A stretch of 64,000 nt of DNA from Adiantum capillus-veneris (GCA_014529385.2 CM043962.1:54455905-54519904); one strand, 5' to 3'. Positions 1-11,089 are shown, counted from the first letter of the stretch. A program made the numbers and translations. Notes: a model not told the origin generated them from the sequence alone.

Positions 1-1
1 T

Positions 2-3000
2 CAAGAACGTGTAGAAATGTTTGAGGTGGTCCTTAGGAAAGATGCTAGTACTTGGTTTGACTCTTTGCCTGAGGAAGTTAAGGGGAATTACACAGAAGTT
101 TTGAATCGTTTTAAGAGATACTTCTTTGATCCCCAAAACACTCAAAAACTATGGCAAGACATTGTTTCTCATAAGCAAAAAGACTTAGATGACTACTACT
201 TGTACAAGCAAGAGTTTCTACGTCTTTGGGCTCTATGGATACGAAATGTTACTAACCCTGGTGATGGTGCAGAATTTTTAAAGAAGGAGAGGTTCATAGA
301 CGGACTCTTTCCTGACCTTAAGGTAAAAGTTGAGGCGGGTGCACCTGCTACTTTTGATGCAGCTGAAACTAGGGCTGCTGAGAAGTATAGGAAACTCAAC
401 TGCTTAAGGGGAGAGGTTCCAATAGAAGGTCTTAGACCCAAAGGTAAGTCACAAGCATCAACATCGAGGGAGATTCCTGAGGTAACGGCGGAAGTAATTG
501 AGAAGTTAAACGAATCTTTAAGCAGCCTGTCAATTCACCTTGCACAAGCTGTAGGTCCAAAGGGACAAGCAAAGAAGTCTGAAGAGCGAGATCCACGACC
601 TAGGAGAGTCTTGCAATGTTGGAATTGCGGAGAGTCTGGACATGGGATGTATAATTGTCCTTGGCCCCGTGGGGAGCCAGGGAGGCCTAACTTGAATTAC
701 CCAGTGATGAATGCAGGAGAAGGAGCTGGTCAACAACCAAGGCTTCTACAAAGGCCAAATGGACCAAGACCACCTCCACAAGGGGTAGAAGGAGTTCCAC
801 CTTTGCCAGATCCAAATGTGCATGTGGTAGAGGTGACAAATTCAAATAAGCTTGACATGGAAGCCAATGGCATTAAGCGTGGCCGACGAAAAGGTAAAGA
901 GAAAGAAGGAGTCACATCACAGAGTGACCATGGACAAGGCAAGAAGGCAAAGGAAACCAAGGAAACCAAGAGGACTCGACGTCGTATCAACCTCCAAGAC
1001 TTCCCTCTTGGACATGGTATGGCTCCGTACAACTTGTTGGAAGACATGAGAGGTAAGGGTCCTGATATTTCATGGCCTCAATTTCTTGCATTATGTCCAC
1101 AAGTTAGGAGGGATTTAACAAGGGCAGTTAGCACTAGGAGAAAGGTAAAAGAGAGTGTGCCTGTTGTAAAAATTGCACAAGCTGAAATGAATGAGGACAT
1201 TACACCGGTGCTAGACTGTTACATCAAAGGAAGATTGGTTAGGAAAGGTCTAGTGGATGGGGGTGCACAAATTTGCATCATGACAGAGGGACTCATGCAA
1301 AAACTAGGCATGCACATCCATGAGACACCGGAAATTAAGGTCAAGATGGCAAACAATAGCAAGGCTAGGTGCGTAGGCATTTGTAAAAATGTTTTTGTGG
1401 AGGCCTTTGGCATTAAGAAGGCAGTGGATTTCTATGTCATGTCTACCAAAGGAAATGGTTACCCATTTATCCTAGGGAGACCATGGCTAATGAAAATGCG
1501 AGCTTTGCAGGATTGGGAAAGTGGGAAATTAATTTGCAGGAATGACAATCATAAGAAGGTTGTCTTTGACATGAAGGAGCAACGCCAAGAGGAGCTCCAT
1601 GAAGAATCATCTCAAAGTGAGACGGAAGAAGGTTGGACCGATGGCACTTCAGAAGAAGAAAGTAGCGGCAGCATTACTGAAGAGGAGTCTTCCATCGAAG
1701 TCATGGGGGTAAGGTTTAAGCCAAGCAACCAAGAGACCTCTTGTCAAGGCTTGGAGGAGGTAGGTCCTCAAGAGAACGAAGGTGAATATCAAGATGAAGG
1801 GATGCTGGAAGGTATGCTATCAACAACACTTACAAAGGATGAAAGAGAGGAGTTCAAATGTGTGCTAAGGAAGTTTCCTAGGCTTTTTGCTAAAGACTAC
1901 ACCGATGTGCGTGGAGTAGATGTTGTTCAACACAAAATTGAGCTGAAGCCAGAGGCCACACCTAAGGCTCAGAAGCTACGAAGGCTAGGAGTCATCAAGG
2001 AGCAGGCTCTACTCAAGGAGGTAAGAAAGCTTCTAGCAGCAGGTTTCATTTATCCAGTGGAGAATTCAGAGTGGGTCTCTCCTGTTGTTGTCACTCCTAA
2101 GAAAAACGGAAAGTGGAGGGTGTGTGTGGATTACCGTCCACTCAATGAGGCAACAAAAAGAGATCACTTTCCCCTCCCATTTCAGGATGAGATACTAAAT
2201 GAGGTAGCTGGTCATGAGAAGTACACTGTGTGTGATGGCTACTCAGGCTACTTTCAAATAGGTATCGCATTGGAAGATCAATTGAAAACAACCTTTATCA
2301 CTCCTTGGGGTTGTTATGCTTTTAGAGTCATGCCATTTGGTCTGACAAATGCTCCTGCAACATTCCAACGTTTCATGAACATGGTGTTTCAAGCACTCTT
2401 TGGAAAGTCAATTAGGGTGTTCATTGATGATTTCTGCATTTATAGCTCAAAATCATTGCATCTACAAAGGGTAGAAGAAGGTTTAAAGAAGCTCTATGAC
2501 ATGGGAGGTCAACTCAACCCCGACAAGTGTCACATAGGTGAGGATGAAGTGATCTTGCTCGGTCACAAGGTTTCCTATAAAGGCATTGAGGTGGATCCTT
2601 CAAAGGCAAAGGCTCTTATTGAGCTCCCATCACCGAAGAGTCTTAAGGAGGTCATCTCTTTCATTCAGAAGGTGAAGTATATGTCACGCTTCATTCACTT
2701 AGCCTCGGAGTTGTTTCATCCTTTGCAAAAGTTGACACAACAAGTAGAATTTGCATGGTCTGATGAGCTTGAAGAGTATTTTTGTAACATTAAAGTCATT
2801 TTGTCAGAGCTACCAACACTCATGCCTCCTTGTTGGGAGTACACATTCTTTGTTAGCTCTAGTGTTGGAAGGGAAACAATTGGTGCTGTGTTGCTACAAC
2901 AAGATCCCCACAGTACAAGGATGCGACCCATCTACTTTGCTAGTAGGGTCATGAATGCTTTGGAGAGAGACTACACAGAAGCAGAACTCATGATGCTTTC

Positions 3001-5164
3001 TCTCATGTTTGCGGTGAGAAAGTTTAGATCCTACCTGCTACCAAAACCTTTTGTAATTCTCACTGCAGAAAATTTGTTCCCTTGGGTGTCATCTCAAATG
3101 AATCTTAGTACTAGGATCTCAAAGTGGATTATGGAGTTGCAAGAGTTTCAATACTCTTTCAAGGTAGAAGATAGTGTGCGTGCACAATTGGCAGGGATTC
3201 TCACTTATAGGGTGCACGAAAAGGAGATTAAGGTGCCTGAAGTAAAGACCCTACCATTGCCACCACCAAAAAGTATTCCCAATGCTTTTACCTTGTTCTT
3301 TGATGGAGCTTTTCGACGAGCCACAGGAAAAGCAGGGGGAGGGCTAGTGTTGCTCAACCCAAGTGGAGAGGTGGTCATGAAAGAGAAGTTCAATCTACCA
3401 AGTTCAGCTAGCAACAATGAAGCAGAATATGACACTCTACTTCAAGGTTTGAAGATGTGCATTGGCCAAGGGATACAACGCCTCATGGTAAAGGGAGATG
3501 CACTTCTCATTGTTAAACAGATTTTAGGCATTTGGGCATGCAAGAATGAGAGCTTACGGACAAAAGTTCATGCCATTCGTAGATTGTTTAATCAATTTGA
3601 AGAAGTGCAACTATATCATATTCCTAGGAAACAGAATGAAGATGCTGATTTACTTGCACAACAAGCCGTTGCATGTGTAAAGAAAGAAGTGCAGGTCATC
3701 ATGGTGGCGGCTGCTGTGAAGCAACCGAGGTACCAGGGATTGGAGTCATTGGCTCCCATCATTGGCTACATTTTGGAGGGTGAGTTTCCACCAGACTTCA
3801 CAAAAGCTCAGAAGAGGAGACTCATGAAGAAGGCAAGCGTATATCTCTTCCTAGAAGGCTCCCTCTATCAAAAAGGGAAGGATCAAGTATGCAGAAGAGT
3901 ACCAACTATTGAGGAAATTCCAGCCATTCTAAAAGGTTTTCATGAAGAGGCATGTGGTGGTCATTTTGCCCAAGAATCAACTGTGAAGAAGATTTTGCTT
4001 GCGGGGTATGTTTGGCCAAGCTTGCATGTGGATGTTCAACATTGGTGTAAAAGCTGTCACAATTGTCAGATAAATGGAAATAGAAGGTTGGTGCATGGCC
4101 CGAGGCAAATGGTGCTTGCAAATGGACCCTTTGAAAAGTGGGGCATTGATGCTATGGGTCCTCTGCCTAGGACAAAAAATGGTAAACTCTACATTCTAGT
4201 GGCTGTAGACTATATGACTAGGTGGGTGGAAGCTCAAAGTGTGGCAAGAGTGAATGAGAGGACAGTTAGCAAATTTGTGTACAATCACATTTGTTGCAGA
4301 TTTGGCACACCTTTGGAGATTGTTTCTGATAATGGTCCAGGGTTTAGGAAGGGCTTGCTCACAGAAGTTTGTGAAGAGCTTCACATTCTACATCGTCATA
4401 GCACACCATACTACCCACAGTCAAATGGTTTGGTGGAGAAGGCTAATGGTGTCATTGCAGGAATCATTAGAAAGATGGTGCAAAACAAGACAAAATTATG
4501 GGATGACTTCTTGGATGGTGCCTTGTGGGCATATCGAACCACATATAGGGAAGCCACGGAGTTCACACCATTTCACTTAGTCTATGGTCAAGAGGCTTTG
4601 CAGCCTATCGAGCTCAACATTCCAACAATGCGACTTCATGGCAAAGGAGCACAAGATGATCAAGAGGTATGGATGGATCGACTTCTTACGTTAGTGGAGC
4701 TTGAGTGGAAAAGAGAAGCAGCATACGAGTGCTACAAGAGGAAAGCCACACAAGCGAAAGAATCGCACGACAAGAAACTGAAGGACAAAGGCATCAAGGA
4801 AGGAGAGCTTGTGCTAAGGTATGACAATCGACTTGACAATCGTTTTGATGCCAAGTTTGAAACTAGATGGCAAGGGCCATACATAGTCAAGAAGGCTTTC
4901 AATTCTAGTTACTATCAGCTTATGGACTTGAATGGTAAAGAGCACTCCAGGAAGGTAAACGGGTATCGCTTGAAGCCCTATTTGAGTCGCCTTCTACCAA
5001 AGGATCTACCAAAGATCTGTCCAAAGGCCTCTGTCTCATGTAAGTATTGTTACATGAAGCATGAGTGTAACTCCAGCCAAAATTCTGAGGGGCCAAACAA
5101 TGAAGATCTCGTCAAGGACTCTAAAGCACTCTCTTTGGAAAAGATGCTCTATGATGGTACATGA
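2..5164 (+). CDS. Gag-Pol polyprotein of Tat-type Ty3 element A1 (5' partial, frame open)
   Basis: A single frame runs from the left edge to the stop after 5161; the ATG at 17 is internal, because copy A2 has about 60 more Gag residues upstream. Counting from that ATG: retrotransposon Gag domain at 1-140; CCHC zinc knuckle (CWNCGESGHGMYNC) near 200; aspartic protease with DGGA near 415; RT from about 640, with VDYRPLNEA near 705 and the catalytic FIDD at nt 2420-2431; RNase H near 960; a second RNase H opening with LFFDGAF near 1094 and NNEAEYD; integrase with an HHCC finger near 1310-1350, WGIDAMGP, SDNGPGF and NGLVEKANG as the D,D-35-E core, then a GPY-type C-terminal domain. Gag and Pol share one frame, so no frameshift signal is needed. 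Unlike A2 it has no stop or frameshift in this span. Activity is not shown. Confidence 0.92.
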   Translation, partial: QERVEMFEVVLRKDASTWFDSLPEEVKGNYTEVLNRFKRYFFDPQNTQKLWQDIVSHKQKDLDDYYLYKQEFLRLWALWIRNVTNPGDGAEFLKKERFIDGLFPDLKVKVEAGAPATFDAAETRAAEKYRKLNCLRGEVPIEGLRPKGKSQASTSREIPEVTAEVIEKLNESLSSLSIHLAQAVGPKGQAKKSEERDPRPRRVLQCWNCGESGHGMYNCPWPRGEPGRPNLNYPVMNAGEGAGQQPRLLQRPNGPRPPPQGVEGVPPLPDPNVHVVEVTNSNKLDMEANGIKRGRRKGKEKEGVTSQSDHGQGKKAKETKETKRTRRRINLQDFPLGHGMAPYNLLEDMRGKGPDISWPQFLALCPQVRRDLTRAVSTRRKVKESVPVVKIAQAEMNEDITPVLDCYIKGRLVRKGLVDGGAQICIMTEGLMQKLGMHIHETPEIKVKMANNSKARCVGICKNVFVEAFGIKKAVDFYVMSTKGNGYPFILGRPWLMKMRALQDWESGKLICRNDNHKKVVFDMKEQRQEELHEESSQSETEEGWTDGTSEEESSGSITEEESSIEVMGVRFKPSNQETSCQGLEEVGPQENEGEYQDEGMLEGMLSTTLTKDEREEFKCVLRKFPRLFAKDYTDVRGVDVVQHKIELKPEATPKAQKLRRLGVIKEQALLKEVRKLLAAGFIYPVENSEWVSPVVVTPKKNGKWRVCVDYRPLNEATKRDHFPLPFQDEILNEVAGHEKYTVCDGYSGYFQIGIALEDQLKTTFITPWGCYAFRVMPFGLTNAPATFQRFMNMVFQALFGKSIRVFIDDFCIYSSKSLHLQRVEEGLKKLYDMGGQLNPDKCHIGEDEVILLGHKVSYKGIEVDPSKAKALIELPSPKSLKEVISFIQKVKYMSRFIHLASELFHPLQKLTQQVEFAWSDELEEYFCNIKVILSELPTLMPPCWEYTFFVSSSVGRETIGAVLLQQDPHSTRMRPIYFASRVMNALERDYTEAELMMLSLMFAVRKFRSYLLPKPFVILTAENLFPWVSSQMNLSTRISKWIMELQEFQYSFKVEDSVRAQLAGILTYRVHEKEIKVPEVKTLPLPPPKSIPNAFTLFFDGAFRRATGKAGGGLVLLNPSGEVVMKEKFNLPSSASNNEAEYDTLLQGLKMCIGQGIQRLMVKGDALLIVKQILGIWACKNESLRTKVHAIRRLFNQFEEVQLYHIPRKQNEDADLLAQQAVACVKKEVQVIMVAAAVKQPRYQGLESLAPIIGYILEGEFPPDFTKAQKRRLMKKASVYLFLEGSLYQKGKDQVCRRVPTIEEIPAILKGFHEEACGGHFAQESTVKKILLAGYVWPSLHVDVQHWCKSCHNCQINGNRRLVHGPRQMVLANGPFEKWGIDAMGPLPRTKNGKLYILVAVDYMTRWVEAQSVARVNERTVSKFVYNHICCRFGTPLEIVSDNGPGFRKGLLTEVCEELHILHRHSTPYYPQSNGLVEKANGVIAGIIRKMVQNKTKLWDDFLDGALWAYRTTYREATEFTPFHLVYGQEALQPIELNIPTMRLHGKGAQDDQEVWMDRLLTLVELEWKREAAYECYKRKATQAKESHDKKLKDKGIKEGELVLRYDNRLDNRFDAKFETRWQGPYIVKKAFNSSYYQLMDLNGKEHSRKVNGYRLKPYLSRLLPKDLPKICPKASVSCKYCYMKHECNSSQNSEGPNNEDLVKDSKALSLEKMLYDGT

Positions 5165-5178
5165 ATTTACCATCATCC

Positions 5179-5192
5179 TGGGGGAGGGCTAA
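5179..5192 (+). promoter_or_regulatory. Polypurine tract of element A1
   Basis: The purine-rich run TGGGGGAGGG lies directly before the 3' LTR, where plus-strand DNA synthesis is primed. The same run occurs on the minus strand in A2 (20211-20225), and a related one (GGGGAGGGC) in element B at 36419-36427. Confidence 0.75.
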
Positions 5193-6245
5193 TGATAGCC
5201 GTTTTTCGGCTCTCCATAATTGCTATACTAAGTTACTCCACCCTACCAAAATCACCCAAACACTATGGCTATCCCTACCACTTCACTGCAAATAGGCGTG
5301 TGTGAGTTAGGGGGCTTTTCCTATATTTTCTTAAAAAACCCTCAGCTAGCTAGTCACTGGGCTAGGTGAGCCATAAAAAATAAAAAATAAAAGTATATTA
5401 TGGCCTCTTTGTGTGTAAATATTTCATTGTATATATGGCCTAAATATAGGATTTTTTTATAATTATTTTGGTATTTTATTTAAATATTTCTACTTAGGTG
5501 TGTGTTTTATTAAACCTATGTACACCTTCTTTCATCCTCTTACACCATAATTATATTTTTTTTGCCAATATGTACATACTCTAACCTCATATTTTTCCTT
5601 TATACAAATCACTCCCACATTTTCACCCTCACCCTCGTGAAAACAAAAAATTGATCTCTACTCATTGGTTACTTTTATTATATTATTTACTTGCATACCT
5701 TTTCCTCTTTCACCCAAAATAATTCAAGGAGGGATCATATCATATGATTCCAATATCTTTCCATATCCATAACTCCTCCATATTTTTATTATTATTTTTA
5801 CTCATTATTCTAACACCATGTGCTCATTGAGCTAAAGTCCATGAATAGTCCATACACTAGTCCCACCATGTATATATTTCTTTATTCACCAATAATCCTC
5901 CTCCATACATGTGTCAAGGGCAACTTGGATGCTTTGTATTATGATATGACAAAGGAGGGGCTCACTCTTGGATGCATTGTACAAATTCAACAAAGGAGGG
6001 GTCCACTAAAAGACTTTTGCAAGCATAAAAACAGGCTTTTTGGTGAGAATTTTGGCACCTATCTCCACTCCGAATTTGGAGCAGTGGTCAAAAGAGAAAA
6101 TGTAGCCCACGCTTTGAATAATCACCTCAAATTTTTTCATGATTTTTGGAGCTACCAGCGGTGAGCTATGATTTTTTGAGTGGACCCCAGTCTGCCCACG
6201 TTTTTCACAAGTAGCCCCTAGTCTTCTCTCACCTCTTTCCACACT

Positions 6246-6248
<3 letters not shown>

Positions 6249-6279
<31 letters not shown>
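6249..6279. repeat. (AC)n microsatellite in the A1 LTR
   Basis: A run of about 15 AC units inside the LTR. Confidence 0.95.
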
Positions 6280-6280
<1 letters not shown>

Positions 6281-6808
6281 TTCTCTCAATCCCTCACTCA
6301 AACCTGCACCTTCAATGGCTTCTCCCACCCTCTTCACCATTACCTTTCTCTCTCATCCCTATAGTTCTTTTATGAACCTCTACATACATACACCCTCTCC
6401 ATGTCTCTCTATATTGCTTCTATGTTACAATTTCATTTACCTCTCCTAAAATATCTAAAATTCAGCATCTTAACCATGATAACCTCTGCAAATTGAGGAT
6501 TTTTCATCAACAAATCCTCTTTTCATCCTGGTGGTCAACCGTGGCGGCGGCGTAAAGAAGCGAAGAAGAAGAAGAAGACCAACGGTCATTTTTTCCACAA
6601 TCTACACAAGGGTGAGTTCAAGCTTCTTCAAAGCTTCACCATCTCAATGATTCTCTTTTAATTCACCCCTCTTCCTTCATCAAATCAACTCACTCTACCC
6701 ATTGTAAATGTAACATTAACTTTCTAGTGATTACTAACGACTAACATACTAACACAAAATAGCATTGACCTAACCATAAAAGACACCTCACCTCAAGACA
6801 TGTATAGT

Positions 6809-6810
<2 letters not shown>

Positions 6811-6857
<47 letters not shown>
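6811..6857. repeat. (CT)n microsatellite in the A1 LTR
   Basis: About 23 CT units. The matching place in the A2 LTRs has no such run, so it expanded within this copy or subfamily. Confidence 0.95.
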
Positions 6858-6859
<2 letters not shown>

Positions 6860-7029
6860 TACTTACTTTCACCTTATCTACCATCAATAATGCTCTCTTT
6901 TGAGCCCACACCCATGACTCAAGCAGACAAAGAAGGCCCGCAATGTTTTGATATTCAAAAAAATAATAATCCTGATTTGTTAGCTTGTAAATTAGGATTT
7001 CCAATAATCTTTATGAGGGGTCTCCAACC

Positions 7030-7037
7030 TATAAATA
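7030..7037 (+). promoter_or_regulatory. TATA box of the A1 LTR promoter
   Basis: TATAAATA in a C-rich setting, about 850 bp before the LTR end. A2 has TATAAATA on the minus strand at the matching place (18398-18407 and 26901-26910). It is probably the core promoter for the genomic RNA, starting roughly 30 bp downstream. Confidence 0.65.
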
Positions 7038-7708
7038 GGCCCCTCTCCTTCTTGTAAAACAAGCTCCAACATCTCACATAGCACCCCAACACTCTATGCG
7101 TGAGGAGAGACTTAGGTGTAGCAACCACTTGTGAGCTTCACTCTTGGTGTGAGAGAAGCCTTCAAGCTACACATTGCAAGTGAGAGAGCGTGAGTTCCAC
7201 AAATCTCAAAACCACTATTTTACATGCTCCTTCATCATCAATAAATTGAGGTTTGGTGCATCAAAGGCGTGATTCGACGTTTAAATCTTCGTCCTTCCAT
7301 TTGTGCAATACGGTTTGGTAAATTCAAGGTGACTTGTGTATTTTGAGTTTTATCGGTTGATCTTGATTTTAGAAAGTGTTTTAGTGTGTTTTCCATTGCC
7401 AGTTTTGTGTCCATTGTAAGAGGGTATTGTGGTGAGAGGTCTCCCACACCCTAAGACAGTGTGTGTGTGTTTTGGCAATGATTAGCAATCACTAAGCATT
7501 GAGTGAGTTTTGTACAAGTTCTACGATAGCATCATAACGAACCATCTCCATTTGCAAGTCACAAACAAGGTATTACGCAAGATCCTTCCCTCTCTCTCTT
7601 CCCTTTGCTCTAGCTCTCTCTGGTCCATTTCATGTGTGTCTTGGTGTGAGGTTGTTTGTGTGTGTTGTGTGGTGCATCTTCTTGGTTGTGCCAAAATCTC
7701 TCTTGCGT

Positions 7709-7732
7709 CCTAGTTCGCATACCATAACTAGG
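7709..7732 (+). other. Hairpin followed by TGGTGCCCC in the A1 LTR
   Basis: CCTAGTT and AACTAGG form a 7-bp stem with a 10-nt loop, followed at once by TGGTGCCCC. The same layout with different stem bases occurs at 9271-9298 and 37882-37900, and on the minus strand at 17715-17736 and 26189-26210. It lies in the transcribed end of the LTR, so it could be an RNA element; its role is unknown. Confidence 0.6.
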
Positions 7733-7875
7733 TGGTGCCCCTATCTTGTTTTGGTTTGGCTGTGGGTTTGTTGTTGTGTTGTGCTTGTGGTTGCCCCAGC
7801 CCCAATTGAGCAGCACGGGAGCCTTGAGGGGTGTTTAGAGGTCGCCTCTCTTGTTGCCCGCCCCGGACCGCCTCA

Positions 7876-9396
7876 GTGCTTTGGATATCAACAAATTTAC
7901 CTTCACACAATGCTTTTAGCTACTTGGGTGCAGGATTTTCAGGTTGTTGCTATGGCTGGTGAAGCCAACATGCCAGGTGATGAGTCACTTGAGTTGTCTA
8001 TATCGGTTGGGTTGAATGTGGCATGCAATATTTATGCTTTTGGAACTCCAGACAAGGCGGATGTGTTAGTTGGATATGACTTAAATGCATTTTGGTTGAT
8101 TGGTGACAAATATATGTGTGGTGTTATGATGCTTCTTGTGAATCAGGCGATATGTCTTTGGCCTTTTGATCTAGGTGGAATCAACATCTACTAGTGCTGC
8201 CGCTGAGCATGAATGCTCTAGCAGGCTAGGGGGTGGGCAAATTATGTCAAGAGTTTTTTGGAAGAAGTGATTGTGCATATGTTCATACCCATGCATGGTG
8301 CATCGAATAAAGGATTGCCCATTTACCAGAGCCAGGTGGTTACGTGGGGCCCACATGTGTACAGGTAGGACAAGGTGTACATAGTGCATCGATTTTCACC
8401 GTTACCAGTAGCAGTGTGTTTTTTCTACAATAATGAGGAGTTGGTAGCGCGTTAAAATTCTCGAGGAAGCTATCCGCGGGCCGACGACATGAGGTAAGCA
8501 GGTGCGTCAGACAGCATCTAGTGGCGTCAGGACGTCGAATGGGGTCAATACTTGCACGCGGATGAGTACAGACACGACGTGGGTGTTTTCTTGTGATACT
8601 TATGCAGAAAGGTCATCATGAGGACCATATTTTGGGGCCACTTCACATGGTGGCGGGATGCATTATTGAAACAATTCGAGTGCCAGGTGTGCGTATGGAT
8701 GCAAAAAGGTGACAACTATGCACTGCGAGGTCAGTTTTTGGCCTGTTTGGGGTCCGTTTGAGGTCATGTAAAAGGCCAAGGGTGCCCAACTAAAAAAGCT
8801 AAGTATGGGAACTGAAAAAGGTGAGAGAAGACCAGAAAAAACATGGAGAGAAGAGGAGGAACAGCCGCAGGTGTGTTTTTGGGGGTTTTGGAGTCTGTTT
8901 TGGCCGTAAACTGCTCATCCGAGGTCGGATTTGAGCACTTTGACATTGTAGACTGGGGTTTTGGGCCGTTCCGAACGCGATGGCGCTGTCCATTTTTCCA
9001 AATTCCTCCCTCTTTTTCTGTTGGTTTGGCTGTGTAAGTTTCTCCTATGAGCGAAGTTTCTGCTTCAGTTTGTGATTGTATTTGGCTTATTTTACCCATA
9101 TTGTGTGAGCTATTTGCCCCATTGGTGTTGGCCCAAGCTCATTTGTATCTAAACATCAGAAATTCTCCTCTTTTGAGCTGAGTTCTTTGGGTGTGTGTGT
9201 GTGTGTGTGTTTGTGTGGAGTGGGCAAGTGGATAGTCTCTCTCCTCTCACTCCATAGGTGTGTTCCCTGTCTCGGGCAGGTGTGTTGTGTAAGCCGAGTG
9301 GTGCCCCATAGTGTGTGTGTGTGTGTGTGTGTATCTTCCCAAGAGTGTGTGTCGGGTCGTTATAGAGGCGTTCTATGTGTTTCCATCCCACTCACA
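7876..9396 (+). other. Non-coding stretch; its end resembles the tail of another Tat LTR
   Basis: I see no credible gene here. From about 9187 it has (GT)n runs at 9190-9210 and 9311-9332, a 5-bp hairpin (CTCGG/CCGAG, 9271-9298) followed directly by TGGTGCCCC, and it stops at CACTCACA where homology to element E begins at 9397. The hairpin plus motif is otherwise found only near the ends of the A and B LTRs, so 9187-9396 may be the 3' end of an LTR from a third Tat family. The start of such an LTR was not found. 7876-9186 has no recognisable content. Confidence 0.4.
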
Positions 9397-9677
9397 ACGT
9401 CTAAGCCTTACAAACTTTGAGTAGTACTCTTCCAAGGATAAGCTGTATTGTTCAAGCTAGAGAAATCATTCATCTTTATCGCTTCATGAGCAAGGGATAC
9501 GTATCTTTTCTTCACCGCTTGTTTGATTTTCCACTAAATCTGAGAGTTCTCCAACACTCCCATGTCACGACAAGAGTTGTTTCCACCATAATTTTGCTTC
9601 TCTTGAGAGACAAAACATCCCTAGCATCACTTGATTTGAAGGCATGGTCCTTGCAACAGAGAAATAATCAGCCATAG
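9397..9677 (-). pseudogene. Gag fragment of element E, truncated copy
   Basis: The minus strand matches the first part of the Gag reading frame at 12902-13264 (start region, WWKQHC-like segment, KRYLPP region) but with stops and frameshifts. Homology ends abruptly at 9397, where unrelated sequence abuts it. Confidence 0.65.
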
Positions 9678-9879
9678 CTTCAATCCATACTTCTGCATAT
9701 CTTTCTCAATATCAGCACCCTCTCCTTTAAAAAAAGGTGGTTGCATTTGTTTGAGTAACAATTGCTTCTCCTAAATTTTTGTGTAATTAGCATCGTTATG
9801 AGGGTCTTCCAACGTAAAAGTGAATTGAGGATTCCCTTGAGTGTACTCATATATTAATATCTTATAATAAGTCAAAACA

Positions 9880-10140
9880 CTAAGGTATTTTCCAAACTTA
9901 GACTTATCTAGTCTACTAATACTCAATCACATGACTTAACCAATAATGACTTACCCAGTCCATCAAAACTCAGTCGCATGACTTAGCCAATCATGACTTG
10001 ACAAATCCATTAAAACTTAATCACATAACTTAACTAGTCATGACTTATCTCAATCACATGACTGGTCATGGCTTATCCAATTAACCAGTCATGGCTTATC
10101 CAATTCACCAAAACTCACTTACATGACTAAAAGAGTCATA
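9880..10140 (-). repeat. Short tandem repeats in the E leader
   Basis: Imperfect repeats of roughly 55-60 bp built on CATGACTTAACCAGTCATGA between primer site and gag. The second copy has the same array at 13505-13720. Confidence 0.65.
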
Positions 10141-10365
10141 CAAAATTTTTTTGAAGAAAAAAAACTCAATCTTTTTACTCATAAAGACATCAAATGTCAT
10201 ATAGGTATCTAGAAAAATCTCTCAATGAGAAAACAAAATAGAGGTTTCAACCACAACTGTGATACATGTCAACTAACGCGTCGTAATATCTCTCTAAGCT
10301 AGGTAATGGATATAGACCATGCACACAATGAAGCTTTAAGTAGCCAATTAAGATTTTTACCGTAG

Positions 10366-10377
10366 GCACTGATACCA
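10366..10377 (-). promoter_or_regulatory. Primer binding site of element E (initiator Met type)
   Basis: The minus strand reads TGGTATCAGTGC, two bases after the LTR end. It matches the usual plant initiator-Met site TGGTATCAGAGC except at one base. The matching site of the other copy (near 13967-13978) is further decayed. Confidence 0.65.
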
Positions 10378-11089
10378 GTTGTGAGGTCCCCAACCCCAAG
10401 AAGATTGGGGCAGCTTGATAGATAGCCTTCCTTTATTCTCAAGTTCTATTGACAACACCCTACTCCGTTTCCATGAAGTAGAGATACGAGCAACAAAAGA
10501 AAGGTAGTCCTCTATCCATCGTGAACGTGTACATAAGAGTCATATACCACAGACCAAGTCGATAATCAAGGGATTTCAATGGAAGCTTATTCCTATATCA
10601 CAAACAAAAAATATCATTTACATACTTAAGATCTATAAACAATGCCTTTTTTCCCAGGTTTAAGAGGCACGGCTGCCATTCATAAATCATAGGTGTGATG
10701 TGACACTTATACTTAACTAACTATTAATCTTGTGAAATTTTTTTGACTAATCGGGTCCACCCATTTGTAGACATAAATCTATTAAGCTACTAGTCTGCCA
10801 CTTTTCACACCACACTCACCTGTTCTTCTTGTTTTTTAAGTATTACTACACTATTTTACAAATACAAACACGGTTCTTTTATTAGTTCTAGATAAAATTC
10901 TTTTATACATCCCTTCAAACAATACCAAAATAATTTAAACAACGCCTAATGAAGACAGTCCAATATTTAAAATAAAAGAATTTTTCCAATTTCTTATGAG
11001 TTTTCCACTACCCGTGGACATTCCTTGTCTACCCACAGAGCCTTTGCAAAAGATTTATTTATTCACTAATCATGAATTGTTCAACCTTA

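Larger units (their letters stand above)
1..7875 (+). mobile_element. Ty3 (Tat-type) LTR retrotransposon A1, 5' end outside window
   Basis: This is the 3' part of an LTR retrotransposon: Gag-Pol frame, polypurine tract and complete 3' LTR. The order Gag, protease, RT, RNase H, a second RNase H, integrase is that of the plant Tat lineage, which carries an extra archaeal-type RNase H. No chromodomain is seen. A second copy of the family (A2) lies on the opposite strand at 17570-28705, which defines the LTR edges. The 5' LTR, primer site and first part of gag are outside the window. Confidence 0.93.
5193..7875 (+). repeat. 3' LTR of element A1 (about 2.7 kb)
   Basis: It starts TGATAGCC and ends GACCGCCTCA, so has the usual TG...CA ends. 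The edges come from matching both LTRs of A2. It holds an (AC)n run at 6249-6279, a (CT)n run at 6811-6857, a TATA box at 7030-7037 and a hairpin at 7709-7732. The first 1.9 kb and the last 0.3 kb match A2 closely, but the part between (about 7450-7700) differs and lacks the A2 GA/poly-G tract, so A1 and A2 are LTR subfamilies. A 114-codon ORF at 5820-6164 is shared by all three LTRs; I do not regard it as a gene. Confidence 0.9.

Noticed and set aside
7634-8194. 186-codon ORF running out of the A1 LTR
   Set aside because: It spans the LTR edge into unrelated flank, has no motif, and is open by chance.
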